Below the pieces are notes generated by a model. The model was not told the origin of the DNA. It was given only the letters and a program-made list of their open reading frames with translations, and ran no database searches. This document shows, one piece after another, positions 44,792-52,855 of a stretch of 64,000 nt of DNA. The translations under genes were made by a program, and so were the position numbers. This DNA comes from SZUA-368 sp028533045. Its GTDB lineage: Bacteria; Spirochaetota; Spirochaetia; DSM-2461. The DNA lies in NCBI GenBank assembly GCA_050031985.1, contig JBNAIG010000027.1, forward strand, positions 62,001-126,000. Direction: 5' to 3'. How positions within the stretch are numbered: position 1 is the stretch's first letter; each line of letters begins with the position of its first letter.

Positions 44792-46078
44792 ATGAAAAAA
44801 GTGATGGTTTTCGGAACATTTGATACTCTTCACAGGGGACATCTTTTTTTTCTGGGAAATGCCAGAAATAAGGGTGATTACCTGATGGCTGTAGTAGCCC
44901 GAGACAGGACGGTGGACGAGTTGAAAGGCCGGAAACCTCTACACGATTATGAGGAACGTATTCAACGGCTGGAAAAATCAGGCCTGGTAGATAAAACACT
45001 TCCCTCCGATGAGACGAGAGGAAGCTGGAAGGTCATACAAAAAGAGCGGCCCGATCTGATTTGTCTGGGCCATGATCAAAACAGAATGGAAGAGAGCCTC
45101 CGATCCTGGCTGAGCGGACAGCAGGATTATAATCCGGAAATTATTATTCTTCCTTCCTACAAAAGACATCTTTACAGCTCAACGGCGGGAAGAAAAAGAC
45201 GATACACCGCCTTCTATCTTCTACTTTTTCTCTCGATGACGCTTATGGCCTTTAGCTGGATCTCGGGGAAGTTCGTTTCCAGTCAGGCGCCTTTTACGGT
45301 CCTGGTTTTCTGGCGTTTTTTCTTTTCCCTGATTCCCTTCCTTCCCCTTCCCCCTCACAGGGAAGATTTTGCCATGAGCAGAAGGGGCACTTATTTTACC
45401 CTCCTTTCGGCCCTCTTCCTTCTTCTTTACAACCTGCTTTTCTTTGCGGGTCTCTCCGTGGGACTAGCCGGCAAGGGAGGGGTCATAGTAACCACGGTCA
45501 ATCCGCTCATAACGACTCTTTTTTCACTACTTCTTGAACGACGACATCCGGGAAAAGGAATGAAGATTGGCTTAGGCCTGGGATTAACCGGCGGAGTCAT
45601 ACTTATGGAACCCTGGCTTTTTAGGAGCGGTGAGATTTTAGCCTTGGGAAATCTTTACTTTCTAGGGGCCGCTCTCTGCTGGGCCCTCCTCACGATTTGC
45701 TCCGCCAAAGCTCAGGAATCGGTCTCTCTCAGAAAGTACAACTTTTACCTTTATCTTCTTACCACCCTGGCGGCTCTCCTGCTGGCTTTGCCTTCCCGGC
45801 CCTTCGCCTTTAATCGGCTGTCCACGGCATTCTGGCTCAATATCCTCTACCTTTCCCTCTTTGTCAGCTCCCTGGCAACATCTCTTTACTTCCGGGCCAC
45901 CCTGAAAATCGGGGCGCCCCGAGCCAGTACCTTTACCTTTCTCATTCCCTTTTTAGCCCTTCTGCTCAGTTGGCTCTTTCTGGATGAGATACCCCATATT
46001 ACAACCATTGCCGGAGGAAGCCTCTCCCTGGGGGCCCTCTACTTTATAAATCGATCAGCCCATAAGGACAAAACATGA
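44792..46078 (+). CDS. RibL/TagD-like nucleotidyltransferase fused to EamA (DMT) permease
   Basis: A 428-residue protein with two parts. Residues 1-135 are a cytidylyltransferase-fold domain: VFGTFDTLHRGH (HxGH at 14-17), VVARDRTVDELKGRKP, and RPDLICLGHDQ (LGHDQ 92-96), ending in YKRHLYSST (SST 129-131). This order matches archaeal FAD synthase RibL more closely than glycerol-3-phosphate cytidylyltransferase. Residues 138-428 have ten hydrophobic helices in two EamA repeats of the drug/metabolite transporter superfamily. The coding frame is continuous through the joint. Some EamA members (RibN) import riboflavin, so a combined flavin importer and FAD synthase is attractive inference. ATG 44792 gives the family N-terminus, though its ribosome binding site is weak. 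It overlaps the next gene by ATGA. Confidence 0.85.
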   Translation: MKKVMVFGTFDTLHRGHLFFLGNARNKGDYLMAVVARDRTVDELKGRKPLHDYEERIQRLEKSGLVDKTLPSDETRGSWKVIQKERPDLICLGHDQNRMEESLRSWLSGQQDYNPEIIILPSYKRHLYSSTAGRKRRYTAFYLLLFLSMTLMAFSWISGKFVSSQAPFTVLVFWRFFFSLIPFLPLPPHREDFAMSRRGTYFTLLSALFLLLYNLLFFAGLSVGLAGKGGVIVTTVNPLITTLFSLLLERRHPGKGMKIGLGLGLTGGVILMEPWLFRSGEILALGNLYFLGAALCWALLTICSAKAQESVSLRKYNFYLYLLTTLAALLLALPSRPFAFNRLSTAFWLNILYLSLFVSSLATSLYFRATLKIGAPRASTFTFLIPFLALLLSWLFLDEIPHITTIAGGSLSLGALYFINRSAHKDKT

Positions 46079-46686
46079 AAAAGCTGCTTTTAATTTTATC
46101 ACTCCTCACCCTTCTCTCTCCTCTCTTCTCAGATGACTCGCTTTACCGTATCCAACTAAGCGATGATGAACTGAAGCTTGAGTGGGATAGATTCCTGATT
46201 CTGGGAAGTCTTCAGGAGATCGAATATAGTGAGGAAGAGAAAGTTCAACTTAAAGAACAGGTTCGGGAAGGGCTGATTATGAGAAAGCTTTTTCTCGTGC
46301 TGGCCGATTTGCGGGGAATCACAGTGAGCGAGGAAGAACTGGACTTGAGGGAGGCACAAACCAGAGGCGGTTATCCCGACGATGAATGGATTGCCACACT
46401 GGAGGCCCAGCTCCACACACCGGAAAGCTTCCGACAAACCATGAAAGAATCGATTTTACTGGAAAAGGTGATTCAAAGTGAAGTATTGGATAAAATCAGT
46501 GTAAGCGACGAAGAGATCGCCGCCTACTACGAAGCCCACCCGGACGATTTCACCACCGACTACGGGCTCCTGCCCCTCTCTACGGTGGAGGAACTTATCC
46601 GGGACGGCCTCCTGGCCCGGAAAGGCCAGGAAGACACAACCCGGTTTATGAACGAACTCTACTCCCGGGCCATGTTTGTGGAGTAA
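46075..46686 (+). CDS. Exported SurA-N-like protein without a PPIase domain
   Basis: A 203-residue protein with a signal peptide (MKKLLLILSLLTLLSPLFS, cut before DD). The mature part is helical and resembles the N-terminal chaperone domain of SurA/PpiD-type proteins: ILGSLQEIEYSEEEK, then KLFLVLADLRGITVSEEEL and the repeated ISVSDEEIAAYYEAHPDDF. The parvulin domain is missing. A periplasmic chaperone role is inferred. It starts at an ATGA overlap with the fusion gene, so the two are co-translated, which is odd for a chaperone and a transporter. Its stop codon directly abuts that of the convergent guaA. Confidence 0.65.
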   Translation: MKKLLLILSLLTLLSPLFSDDSLYRIQLSDDELKLEWDRFLILGSLQEIEYSEEEKVQLKEQVREGLIMRKLFLVLADLRGITVSEEELDLREAQTRGGYPDDEWIATLEAQLHTPESFRQTMKESILLEKVIQSEVLDKISVSDEEIAAYYEAHPDDFTTDYGLLPLSTVEELIRDGLLARKGQEDTTRFMNELYSRAMFVE

Positions 46687-48243
46687 TTACTCCCACTCAA
46701 TTGTTGCGGGCGGTTTAGAGGAAATATCGTAAACGACCCGGCCGATTTCCGGAACGGAGTTGGTAATAAGCGAGGAGATTTCCAAAAGATCCTTTGTGGG
46801 AAAGTCGTACACGTCGGCGGTCATCCCGTCGGAAGAAACTACCGCGCGCAGGGCCAGAACAAAACCGTAATCCCGGGCATCACCGGCTACACCTACGGAA
46901 CGAACGGGAGTCAACACGCTAAAGGCCTGCCAGATTTCCCGGTAAAGGTTGCGCTTGTGAAGCTCCTGAATATAGATATAGTCAGCTTCTCTCAGGATGC
47001 GGCACTTTTCTTCGGTCACATCGCCGATTATTCTAATGCCCAGTCCCGGACCGGGAAAGGGATGACGGTGAACAATTTTATCGTCAATGCCCAGAAGGGT
47101 TCCCAGGCGGCGTACTTCATCCTTGTAAAGCATTTCCAAAGGCTCAACGATGAGGCCCTTTTCTCTTTTGGCTTCTACCAGGGGAGTTCCCACGTTGTGG
47201 TGAGACTTGATGACGTTGGCCTTGTTACCCACTCCCTTGCCCGATTCAATCAGGTCCGTGTAGAGAGTTCCCTGGGCGAGGAAGTAGTCCCCCTGAATAT
47301 GGGCGTTGATCTCATCTTCCTGCACCTTGATGAACATATCACCAATGATCTTTCGCTTTCTTTCCGGGTCTGACTCTCCTTCCAGTGCGGTAAGAAAGCG
47401 CTCGCGGGCATCAATTAGGAAGAGATGTTTGGCTCCTAGCTGCTTAAGGTTTTCCGCCACTTCCTCCGATTCGCCCTTACGCATCATACCCGTATCGATG
47501 TACATGAGGTAAACCTGCTCGGGATCGAGGGTTTTAAGTAAAAGGCCGCCGGCTACGGTTGAATCCACACCGCCGGAGATAAGGAGGAGCACATCTTCCT
47601 TACCAACCCGCTCGCGGATCCGGGCCCCTTCCTGCTCAATATATTTATCCATGGACCACTCTTTCTTCGCCCCACAGATACCACAGGCAAAGTTTTCCAG
47701 AATATCCACACCGTTCTCACAGTGGGTTACTTCCGGGTGGAACTGCAGTCCGTAGATGTTTTTCTCTTTGTTGTATCCCACGGCGGGAAGACCGTGTTCG
47801 CTCTCCCCAATGAGGGCAAAACCGGGAGCCATCTTATCCAGGGAGTCACCGTGACTCATCCAGGAGACAAAACCGTCGGGAATGCCTGCCAGGAGGGGAT
47901 TGCCCTGCTCTTTAAAGCTGATTTTGGACCGGCCGTACTCCTTCTTGTCCAAAGGAGCGACTTTACCACCGTGATCTTCGGTGATTCTCTGGAAGCCGTA
48001 GCAAATACCCAAAAGGGGCACATTCAGGTCGTAAACAGCCTTATCCGGGCGGGGAGCGCCCTCTTCATAAACCGAATAGGGAGAACCGGAGAGGATAACA
48101 CCCTTCACATCGTCGGTGAGGATTTCCTCGGTTAATTCAATATCTCCGTGATAGATTTCGCTATACACACCAAAATCCCTGATTCTTCTACCGATTAACT
48201 GCGTCGTCTGACTGCCAAAGTCCAGAATTATTATTTTATCCAT
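46687..48243 (-). CDS. guaA: GMP synthase (glutamine-hydrolysing)
   Basis: A 518-residue enzyme that aminates XMP to GMP. The N-terminal class I glutaminase has the nucleophile C81 in GICYGFQ and the FHPEVTH catalytic His/Glu. The ATP-pyrophosphatase domain has the P-loop LLISGGVDST. The C-terminal dimer domain ends in SKPPATIEWE, typical of GuaA. Length and order are standard. No guaB is present alongside. It lies 61 bases after a pair of OmpR-like regulators on the same strand, so read-through from them is possible. There is no intergenic space to the convergent gene. Confidence 0.97.
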   Translation of the reverse strand: MDKIIILDFGSQTTQLIGRRIRDFGVYSEIYHGDIELTEEILTDDVKGVILSGSPYSVYEEGAPRPDKAVYDLNVPLLGICYGFQRITEDHGGKVAPLDKKEYGRSKISFKEQGNPLLAGIPDGFVSWMSHGDSLDKMAPGFALIGESEHGLPAVGYNKEKNIYGLQFHPEVTHCENGVDILENFACGICGAKKEWSMDKYIEQEGARIRERVGKEDVLLLISGGVDSTVAGGLLLKTLDPEQVYLMYIDTGMMRKGESEEVAENLKQLGAKHLFLIDARERFLTALEGESDPERKRKIIGDMFIKVQEDEINAHIQGDYFLAQGTLYTDLIESGKGVGNKANVIKSHHNVGTPLVEAKREKGLIVEPLEMLYKDEVRRLGTLLGIDDKIVHRHPFPGPGLGIRIIGDVTEEKCRILREADYIYIQELHKRNLYREIWQAFSVLTPVRSVGVAGDARDYGFVLALRAVVSSDGMTADVYDFPTKDLLEISSLITNSVPEIGRVVYDISSKPPATIEWE

Positions 48244-48304
48244 GGGGGCTCCCGTCTCCTAAGTGAATGATGGGCCGTATTTTAGCAGAAGGGGGCGGAG
48301 AATT

Positions 48305-49021
48305 TCAATAGTGAGAAACACTTTCCTTACCCATAAAGCGATATCCCACACCCCTTTCCGTACCAATGGCTCCGGGAATCTTTTTCCTCAAGTTCTTAAT
48401 ATGGGTATCAATGGAACGATCATATCCTTCGTACTGATACTCAAAACACTGGTCAAGAATAGCCTCACGGGACAGGACTTTACCATTTTTCTCACAAAGC
48501 AGGCGCAGAATATTCCATTCGGTACAAGTCAGATGAACGGGAGAATCGTCCAGAAGAACCTGATGATCGGAGACATTAAGGCTGATTTTGCCCGAACTGA
48601 TCCACCATTGCCCCGAAGACAGATTCTCTCTCTGACTATAGTGTTCTATGAGATTCTCCATACGATAGAACAGAAACCTTAACCCGTCGGAAAATGATTC
48701 CCCGCAGAAAACATCATCCGCACCTTCGTAAAAGGCCTGAATCTGCTCTGACTCCCTCTTTCCCTCAAGAAGGGCAATATAGGGAAAGGGATTCTCCTCT
48801 TTTCTCTTTCGAATCAATTGAGACAATTCCCCGTTCCCAAGAGGATAATCGGCCAATAGCAATTCAAAGTCCCCCTGTAAGGCCTCTGCAGCCTTGTGGT
48901 AGTTCTTTTCTTCCACCCTTAAATAAGTCATCTGATACAATTGGCAATGAAAGCCAAAATCATAACAGCATAAGCGGTCGCTGTTACTCAGATAAAGAAT
49001 CCCCTTTCCTTCCATTATCAA
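48305..49021 (-). CDS. Atypical OmpR-like regulator 1 (degenerate receiver plus winged helix)
   Basis: A 238-residue protein. The C-terminal 100 residues are an OmpR/PhoB winged helix (LTCTEWNILRLLCEKNGKVLSREAIL by its core, then DTHIKNLRKKI and RGVGYRF). The N-terminal part keeps the receiver fold outline, including LLLADYPL with an Asp at the phosphorylation position. It lacks the acidic pair after strand 1 (ILYLSNSD), lacks Thr/Ser in strand 4, and has Glu in place of the conserved Lys (CGESF). It is unlikely to be switched by normal phosphotransfer. It overlaps regulator 2 by ATGA. No kinase is nearby. Confidence 0.82.
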   Translation of the reverse strand: MIMEGKGILYLSNSDRLCCYDFGFHCQLYQMTYLRVEEKNYHKAAEALQGDFELLLADYPLGNGELSQLIRKRKEENPFPYIALLEGKRESEQIQAFYEGADDVFCGESFSDGLRFLFYRMENLIEHYSQRENLSSGQWWISSGKISLNVSDHQVLLDDSPVHLTCTEWNILRLLCEKNGKVLSREAILDQCFEYQYEGYDRSIDTHIKNLRKKIPGAIGTERGVGYRFMGKESVSHY

Positions 49022-49686
49022 GCTTCCCCTCTCAGGCGATAACCAAAGCCCCGCACCGTTTCTATCAGATCGGAAGCACCGATATTCTGCCTAAGATTTT
49101 TCATATGGTTATCCAGGGTTCTAGTCTTACTCCCCTCATGGAACAAACAATGATTACAGAGATAATCCCGGCTGACAACGCTCGTTCCGTGTAAAATGAG
49201 AGAATTAAAGAGATTCCACTGGCTGGGAGTTAACTCCACCTCTTTGTCGTTAACCAACAGGCGATGGTCTCCCTCATCAAGACGGTAAACGACTCCATCA
49301 TGATGCCATGTCAGGCCACCGCCCTTACCTGAGTCTGCAAATCGCCGACGGAGAACCGATTCCACCCGCCGGGCAACCACGGGGGGAGACCAGGGAAACT
49401 CTACATAATCGTCAATCCCCATCCGGTAACACTCCTCCCTCAAAGGAAAGGATTTTTCTTTAGAAAAGACAATAATGGGCTGTCTCCCTTCCTTCACGGC
49501 TTTTCTCATAAGGACAAGCTTCTCCATATTTCCCTTGTCAATCTCAACCAGCCAGAGAAGAGGAGGACATTGCCCCTCCTCCCGGGGAGAAAAAGGCACC
49601 CTTTCCCATTCATACTTCATCATAAGAGCGGAGAGACCATTAACAAATCGGTTATTATTTATGTCCCAAAAGATATTCTTATTCAT
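49018..49686 (-). CDS. Atypical OmpR-like regulator 2 (degenerate receiver plus winged helix)
   Basis: A 222-residue protein. Its C-terminal half is an OmpR-type winged helix (LTPSQWNLFNSLI, LDNHMKNLRQNI, VRGFGYRLRG). The N-terminal half looks like a receiver but lacks the acidic pocket, the phospho-Asp (LLWLVEIDKG) and the Lys, which is Glu in VEFPWSPP. It is first in a two-gene pair with regulator 1 and overlaps it by 4 bases, suggesting heterodimers or a fixed ratio. The start at ATG 49686 has only GGAT upstream. A TACTGGATT box abuts the start and matches two boxes 50 bases further upstream. Confidence 0.82.
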   Translation of the reverse strand: MNKNIFWDINNNRFVNGLSALMMKYEWERVPFSPREEGQCPPLLWLVEIDKGNMEKLVLMRKAVKEGRQPIIVFSKEKSFPLREECYRMGIDDYVEFPWSPPVVARRVESVLRRRFADSGKGGGLTWHHDGVVYRLDEGDHRLLVNDKEVELTPSQWNLFNSLILHGTSVVSRDYLCNHCLFHEGSKTRTLDNHMKNLRQNIGASDLIETVRGFGYRLRGEA

Positions 49687-49690
49687 GGCG

Positions 49691-49698
49691 AATCCAGT
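49691..49698 (-). promoter_or_regulatory. ACTGGATT box at the regulator-pair start codon
   Basis: On the minus strand ACTGGATT (within TACTGGATTC) lies 4 bases before ATG 49686. It matches the core of the direct repeats at 49745-49766 in inverted orientation. Binding there could repress the regulator operon. Confidence 0.5.
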
Positions 49699-49744
49699 AT
49701 AGGCTATTCAAAAAAAAATCTTCCACCCGAAAAATGAACATTTA

Positions 49745-49766
49745 AACTGGATTTATACTGGATTTA
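49745..49766 (+). promoter_or_regulatory. Two 11-base direct repeats, Pho-box-like spacing
   Basis: AACTGGATTTA (49745-49755) and TACTGGATTTA (49756-49766) are contiguous 11-base repeats. OmpR/PhoB-type activators bind such repeats. They end 12 bases before a possible -10 (TATAGA, 49779-49784), covering the -35 position. Confidence 0.6.
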
Positions 49767-49789
49767 AACTTACCTCCCTATAGAGCGCC

Positions 49790-49992
49790 AAAGCATCCCC
49801 GCTCGTTCGAAATTGTTAGCTAATCTTCAGATGAATACCATCCAATCTCAAGACAGCCCCCCTATCATAGACCCCAGTACGGCTTGCTTGCGAAAGAAGG
49901 ACAGGAAAGTCGGAATCAATAACAGCCTTTAAATAAATCACAAAATAAAATCCCCAATTTTACGGCTGCCGGTCTCCCCGGCAGTCGTTTTT
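49790..49992 (+). ncRNA. Candidate small RNA (about 200 nt) ending at an intrinsic terminator
   Basis: There is no gene on this strand between the regulators and the amidase, yet a strong intrinsic terminator ends at 49992. A -10 like TATAGA (49779-49784) with the direct repeats in place of -35 lies at the other end. The transcript would contain several unpaired C-runs (CATCCCC, GCCCCCCTA, GACCCCAG, TCCCC), which in known small RNAs pair with Shine-Dalgarno sequences. A 33-codon frame (49831-49932) inside it lacks a ribosome binding site, so coding is less likely but not excluded. All of this is inference from sequence signals. Confidence 0.4.
49966..49992 (+). terminator. Intrinsic terminator with no upstream gene
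   Basis: CTGCCGG (49966-49972) pairs with CCGGCAG (49978-49984), followed by TCGTTTTTTAT. It is a strong plus-strand terminator, placed just upstream of the amidase promoter. Confidence 0.8.
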
Positions 49993-50008
49993 TATACACC
50001 CCAAACTA

Positions 50009-50038
50009 TTGAACAAGCCCGACAGGCCCGTGTAAGAT
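50009..50038 (+). promoter_or_regulatory. Possible promoter of the amidase gene
   Basis: TTGAAC (50009-50014) and TAAGAT (50033-50038) are 18 bases apart. The start codon is only 9 bases after the -10, so the message would have almost no leader. Confidence 0.4.
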
Positions 50039-50046
50039 ATCCTCAC

Positions 50047-51030
50047 ATGGTTAAAAAGGTTCTCCTTTTCCTGCTTCTGTCCGCCTCCCTCTACGCCCAG
50101 GTGACTCTCAACACCCTGATGGATGAAACAGGCACCAGACTGATTTGGGACAGCGAGCATAAAATCGGGACTCTAAGCAAAGGGGAGGACCGAATTGTCT
50201 TCTCCACCGATGCCCCTTCCCTTCTTATCAACTACGAGAGAACCATTCCCGCCGATCCTGCCCTTTACGAAAAGGGTATCCTAAGCTTTAGCGACGAGAC
50301 GGCCCGGCTTATATACGATTTTTTCTCCTCCCGCCGGGAGGACAACTCCTACGAGGTAACCACCATACTGCTGGATCCGGGCCACGGAGGAAAGGACTGG
50401 GGAGCCTATAGACCAACCCTGGTAGACGAACAGCAAACCTATCTAAAGGAAAAAAACGTTAACCTAGATATGGCCCTGCGCCTGGAAGAACTCCTCAAAA
50501 AGAAATACCCCGACAAAACCATCGCCCTCACCCGACGGACAGACGAATACATAGACCTGAAAGAACGGGTGGCCATTGCCGAGTCCTACGAGTTCAGTCC
50601 CCAGGAGGGGATGATTTTCCTCTCCCTCCACGCCAATGCGTCGCTCAACAAAAAAGCCCGGGGATTTGAAATCTGGTACCTCCCGGACAATGTGGAACGG
50701 GACCTGGTAGACGGGGATGAATCACAAGCGGTAAGTCAGGTACTTAATACCCTCTGGGAGGGCATTTTTACCCGGGAATGCTACAATTTCGCCCGCTTTC
50801 TTTTAAACAGCATAGACGAAAGCTACCCGGAGGACTTTCCCAACCGGGGACTCAAACGGGAACTCTGGTACGTTCTGCGTAACAAAAATATGGTTTCCGC
50901 CCTTGCCGAACTGGCCTTTATCTCCAACGAAGAGGATATTCCCCTCCTTCAGGACGAAGAGTTTCTGGACGACTACGCCCGGGCCCTGGCCGACGGGATC
51001 GGCGATTTTATTGAGTATTTTGAGAAATAA
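50047..51030 (+). CDS. N-acetylmuramoyl-L-alanine amidase (Amidase_3)
   Basis: A 327-residue exported zinc amidase that cuts the stem peptide from peptidoglycan. The signal peptide is MVKKVLLFLLLSASLYAQ. The catalytic domain begins near residue 112: LLDPGHGG (first His ligand), EKNVNLDMA (Glu ligand), LSLHANAS (second His) and ALAELAFISN (catalytic Glu). An N-terminal beta-rich region (about 20-100) may be an AMIN-like or other targeting domain. It has a long insertion (about 215-270) after the second His. No SPOR or LysM domain is seen. A role in cell separation or envelope remodelling is expected. The start codon lacks a clear ribosome binding site. Confidence 0.92.
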   Translation: MVKKVLLFLLLSASLYAQVTLNTLMDETGTRLIWDSEHKIGTLSKGEDRIVFSTDAPSLLINYERTIPADPALYEKGILSFSDETARLIYDFFSSRREDNSYEVTTILLDPGHGGKDWGAYRPTLVDEQQTYLKEKNVNLDMALRLEELLKKKYPDKTIALTRRTDEYIDLKERVAIAESYEFSPQEGMIFLSLHANASLNKKARGFEIWYLPDNVERDLVDGDESQAVSQVLNTLWEGIFTRECYNFARFLLNSIDESYPEDFPNRGLKRELWYVLRNKNMVSALAELAFISNEEDIPLLQDEEFLDDYARALADGIGDFIEYFEK

Positions 51031-52830
51031 TCAGCCCCGGCGCATTAAAAAAGCCTTAAGAGTCTCCGCCACATCCAAACTCACACCGCCTGCTTTGGCA
51101 AGCTCCTCCGCCGTGGCCCGGCCCATGGTATCCAGGTCACCAAAGGCTTCCATCAGTTTGCGGCTCCTCTTCTCCCCAATGCCGGGCACATTTTCCAAAG
51201 TTCCGAACTTGAGTTCCTTCTCCCGCAGTTTCTGATTGTGGGAGGTGGCAAAGCGGTGGGTTTCATCCCGCACTTGCTGGAGGACGCGAAGGGCCGGATC
51301 CCCTTCGGGGAGGTCCACCGGATCCGATTCGCCGGGGAGGAAGATCATCTCCTCCTTTTTGGCTAATCCGCAGAGGGCAATCTTCTTTTCCAGTCCCAGG
51401 GCGACAAGAACCGAGTAGGCGGCGCTCACCTGCCCCTTACCCCCGTCAATCATAATCAGGTCGGGCAGTTCCCCCTCTTCGTTTAAAAGGCGGCTGTAAC
51501 GGCGGGAGACCGCTTCGGAAATTGATTTAAAGTCGTCGATTTCCCCCCGGGCCAGGCTTTCCATCTTAAGGTGACGGTAGTTCTTCCGGTCCGGATTCCC
51601 GTCCTTAAAAGAGATAAGGGAGGCGACCGTATACTTCCCGTGGAGCTGGGCAATATCAAAACCTTCGATGCGTCGGGGGATTTTTTTCATACCCAAGGCC
51701 AGTTTAAGCTCCTTGAGAGAGGAAAGATCCCCTTCTTTGCGCATTTTCTTGTCCAATTCGCTCAGACAGTTTTCCCGGGCCATATTCATGACCGAAAGAT
51801 CCCGCTTGGACCGGGCCTCCCGAACTTTGACTTGCCTATTCAGTTTATTCCGAAAGAAATTTTCCGCCATTTCCCGGTCGCCCCCTTCGGTAAAAAGAGT
51901 TTCCGGCAGCTCCCGGTTCCCCGTTGAATAGTACTGCACAATAAAATCGAGGAGCGCCTCATCGTCGTCCCCCAGGAAGGTGGTGGTAAAGACATCCCTG
52001 CCGGTGGCTTTCCCGTCGCGCAACTGATAGACCACGAAAACCTGTATATTTTCGGAGGACATGGTCACGAGGTAGTCCCGTACTTTTCGGTCAAAGTCCA
52101 CCACAGCCTGGTCATGCTGCAAGAGCTCTACGGAAGCAATTAAATCCCTGATGCGGGCGGCCTCTTCAAATTTAAGCTGGGCGCTGGCCTCTCCCATCTC
52201 CTTCTCCAGATCCTGAATCAGCATCACCGTCTTTCCCGAGAGAAGACTGGCAATTTTGCGGATATGTTTCCCATAATCTTCCTTGCTGATTTTTCCACAA
52301 CAGGGAGCGGAGCACTTGCCAATATGGTAATAGAGGCAGGGATGGTCCCTTTTTTTAAGTTTTTGACAGCGGCGGATGGGAAAGAGGCTGTTAATCAGAT
52401 CCATATATTTCACAGCGCCCATCCCGTCCGGATAGGGGCCAAAGTAACGGGAGCCGTCGTTTACGACATAGCGGGTGCGGAATACCCGGGGAAAATCTTC
52501 GTTAGTAATGCGGATGGTGGGATAGCTCTTCCCGTCCTTAAGGAGAATATTGTAACGGGGGGACCATTTTTTTATAAAGTTGTTTTCCAAAAGAAGGGCT
52601 TCAAACTCATTATCGGTCTCCACATATTCGATTGTGGCGATGCGGGAGACCAAAAGGGCCGTTTTCCCCTCCTTCTTTCCAATAAAGTAGGAAGAGACAC
52701 GATTGCGCAGTTTTTTCGCCTTTCCCACATAAATAACTTCCTTCCGACTGTTTTTCATGATATAAACACCGGAGGTGAGGGGAAAGTTTCTTACCTTTTC
52801 TCTTAGATCGTCTTCATTTTGTGCTGACAT
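51031..52830 (-). CDS. uvrC: UvrABC system protein C
   Basis: A 599-residue excision-repair nuclease. The N-terminal GIY-YIG domain reads GVYIMKNSRKEVIYVGKAKKLRNR by its ends. A Cys cluster follows (CQKLKKRDHPCLYYHIGKCSAPC in outline), and a UVR motif lies near residue 200 (AQLKFEEAARIRDLI). The C-terminal nuclease region has LPDLIMIDGGKGQ, then DETHRFATSHNQK. Two helix-hairpin-helix units close it (VPGIGEKRSRKLMEAF). ATG 52830 is chosen because the upstream ATG at 52857 would overlap the divergent gene's start and has no ribosome binding site. It cuts on both sides of lesions with UvrB. Confidence 0.97.
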   Translation of the reverse strand: MSAQNEDDLREKVRNFPLTSGVYIMKNSRKEVIYVGKAKKLRNRVSSYFIGKKEGKTALLVSRIATIEYVETDNEFEALLLENNFIKKWSPRYNILLKDGKSYPTIRITNEDFPRVFRTRYVVNDGSRYFGPYPDGMGAVKYMDLINSLFPIRRCQKLKKRDHPCLYYHIGKCSAPCCGKISKEDYGKHIRKIASLLSGKTVMLIQDLEKEMGEASAQLKFEEAARIRDLIASVELLQHDQAVVDFDRKVRDYLVTMSSENIQVFVVYQLRDGKATGRDVFTTTFLGDDDEALLDFIVQYYSTGNRELPETLFTEGGDREMAENFFRNKLNRQVKVREARSKRDLSVMNMARENCLSELDKKMRKEGDLSSLKELKLALGMKKIPRRIEGFDIAQLHGKYTVASLISFKDGNPDRKNYRHLKMESLARGEIDDFKSISEAVSRRYSRLLNEEGELPDLIMIDGGKGQVSAAYSVLVALGLEKKIALCGLAKKEEMIFLPGESDPVDLPEGDPALRVLQQVRDETHRFATSHNQKLREKELKFGTLENVPGIGEKRSRKLMEAFGDLDTMGRATAEELAKAGGVSLDVAETLKAFLMRRG

Positions 52831-52855
52831 ATACCGATACTCAATGTACAGAACC

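Noticed and set aside
52775..52855. Longer start for the LamG/FN3 protein
   Set aside because: It would place 27 residues before a clear signal peptide and overlap uvrC coding sequence.
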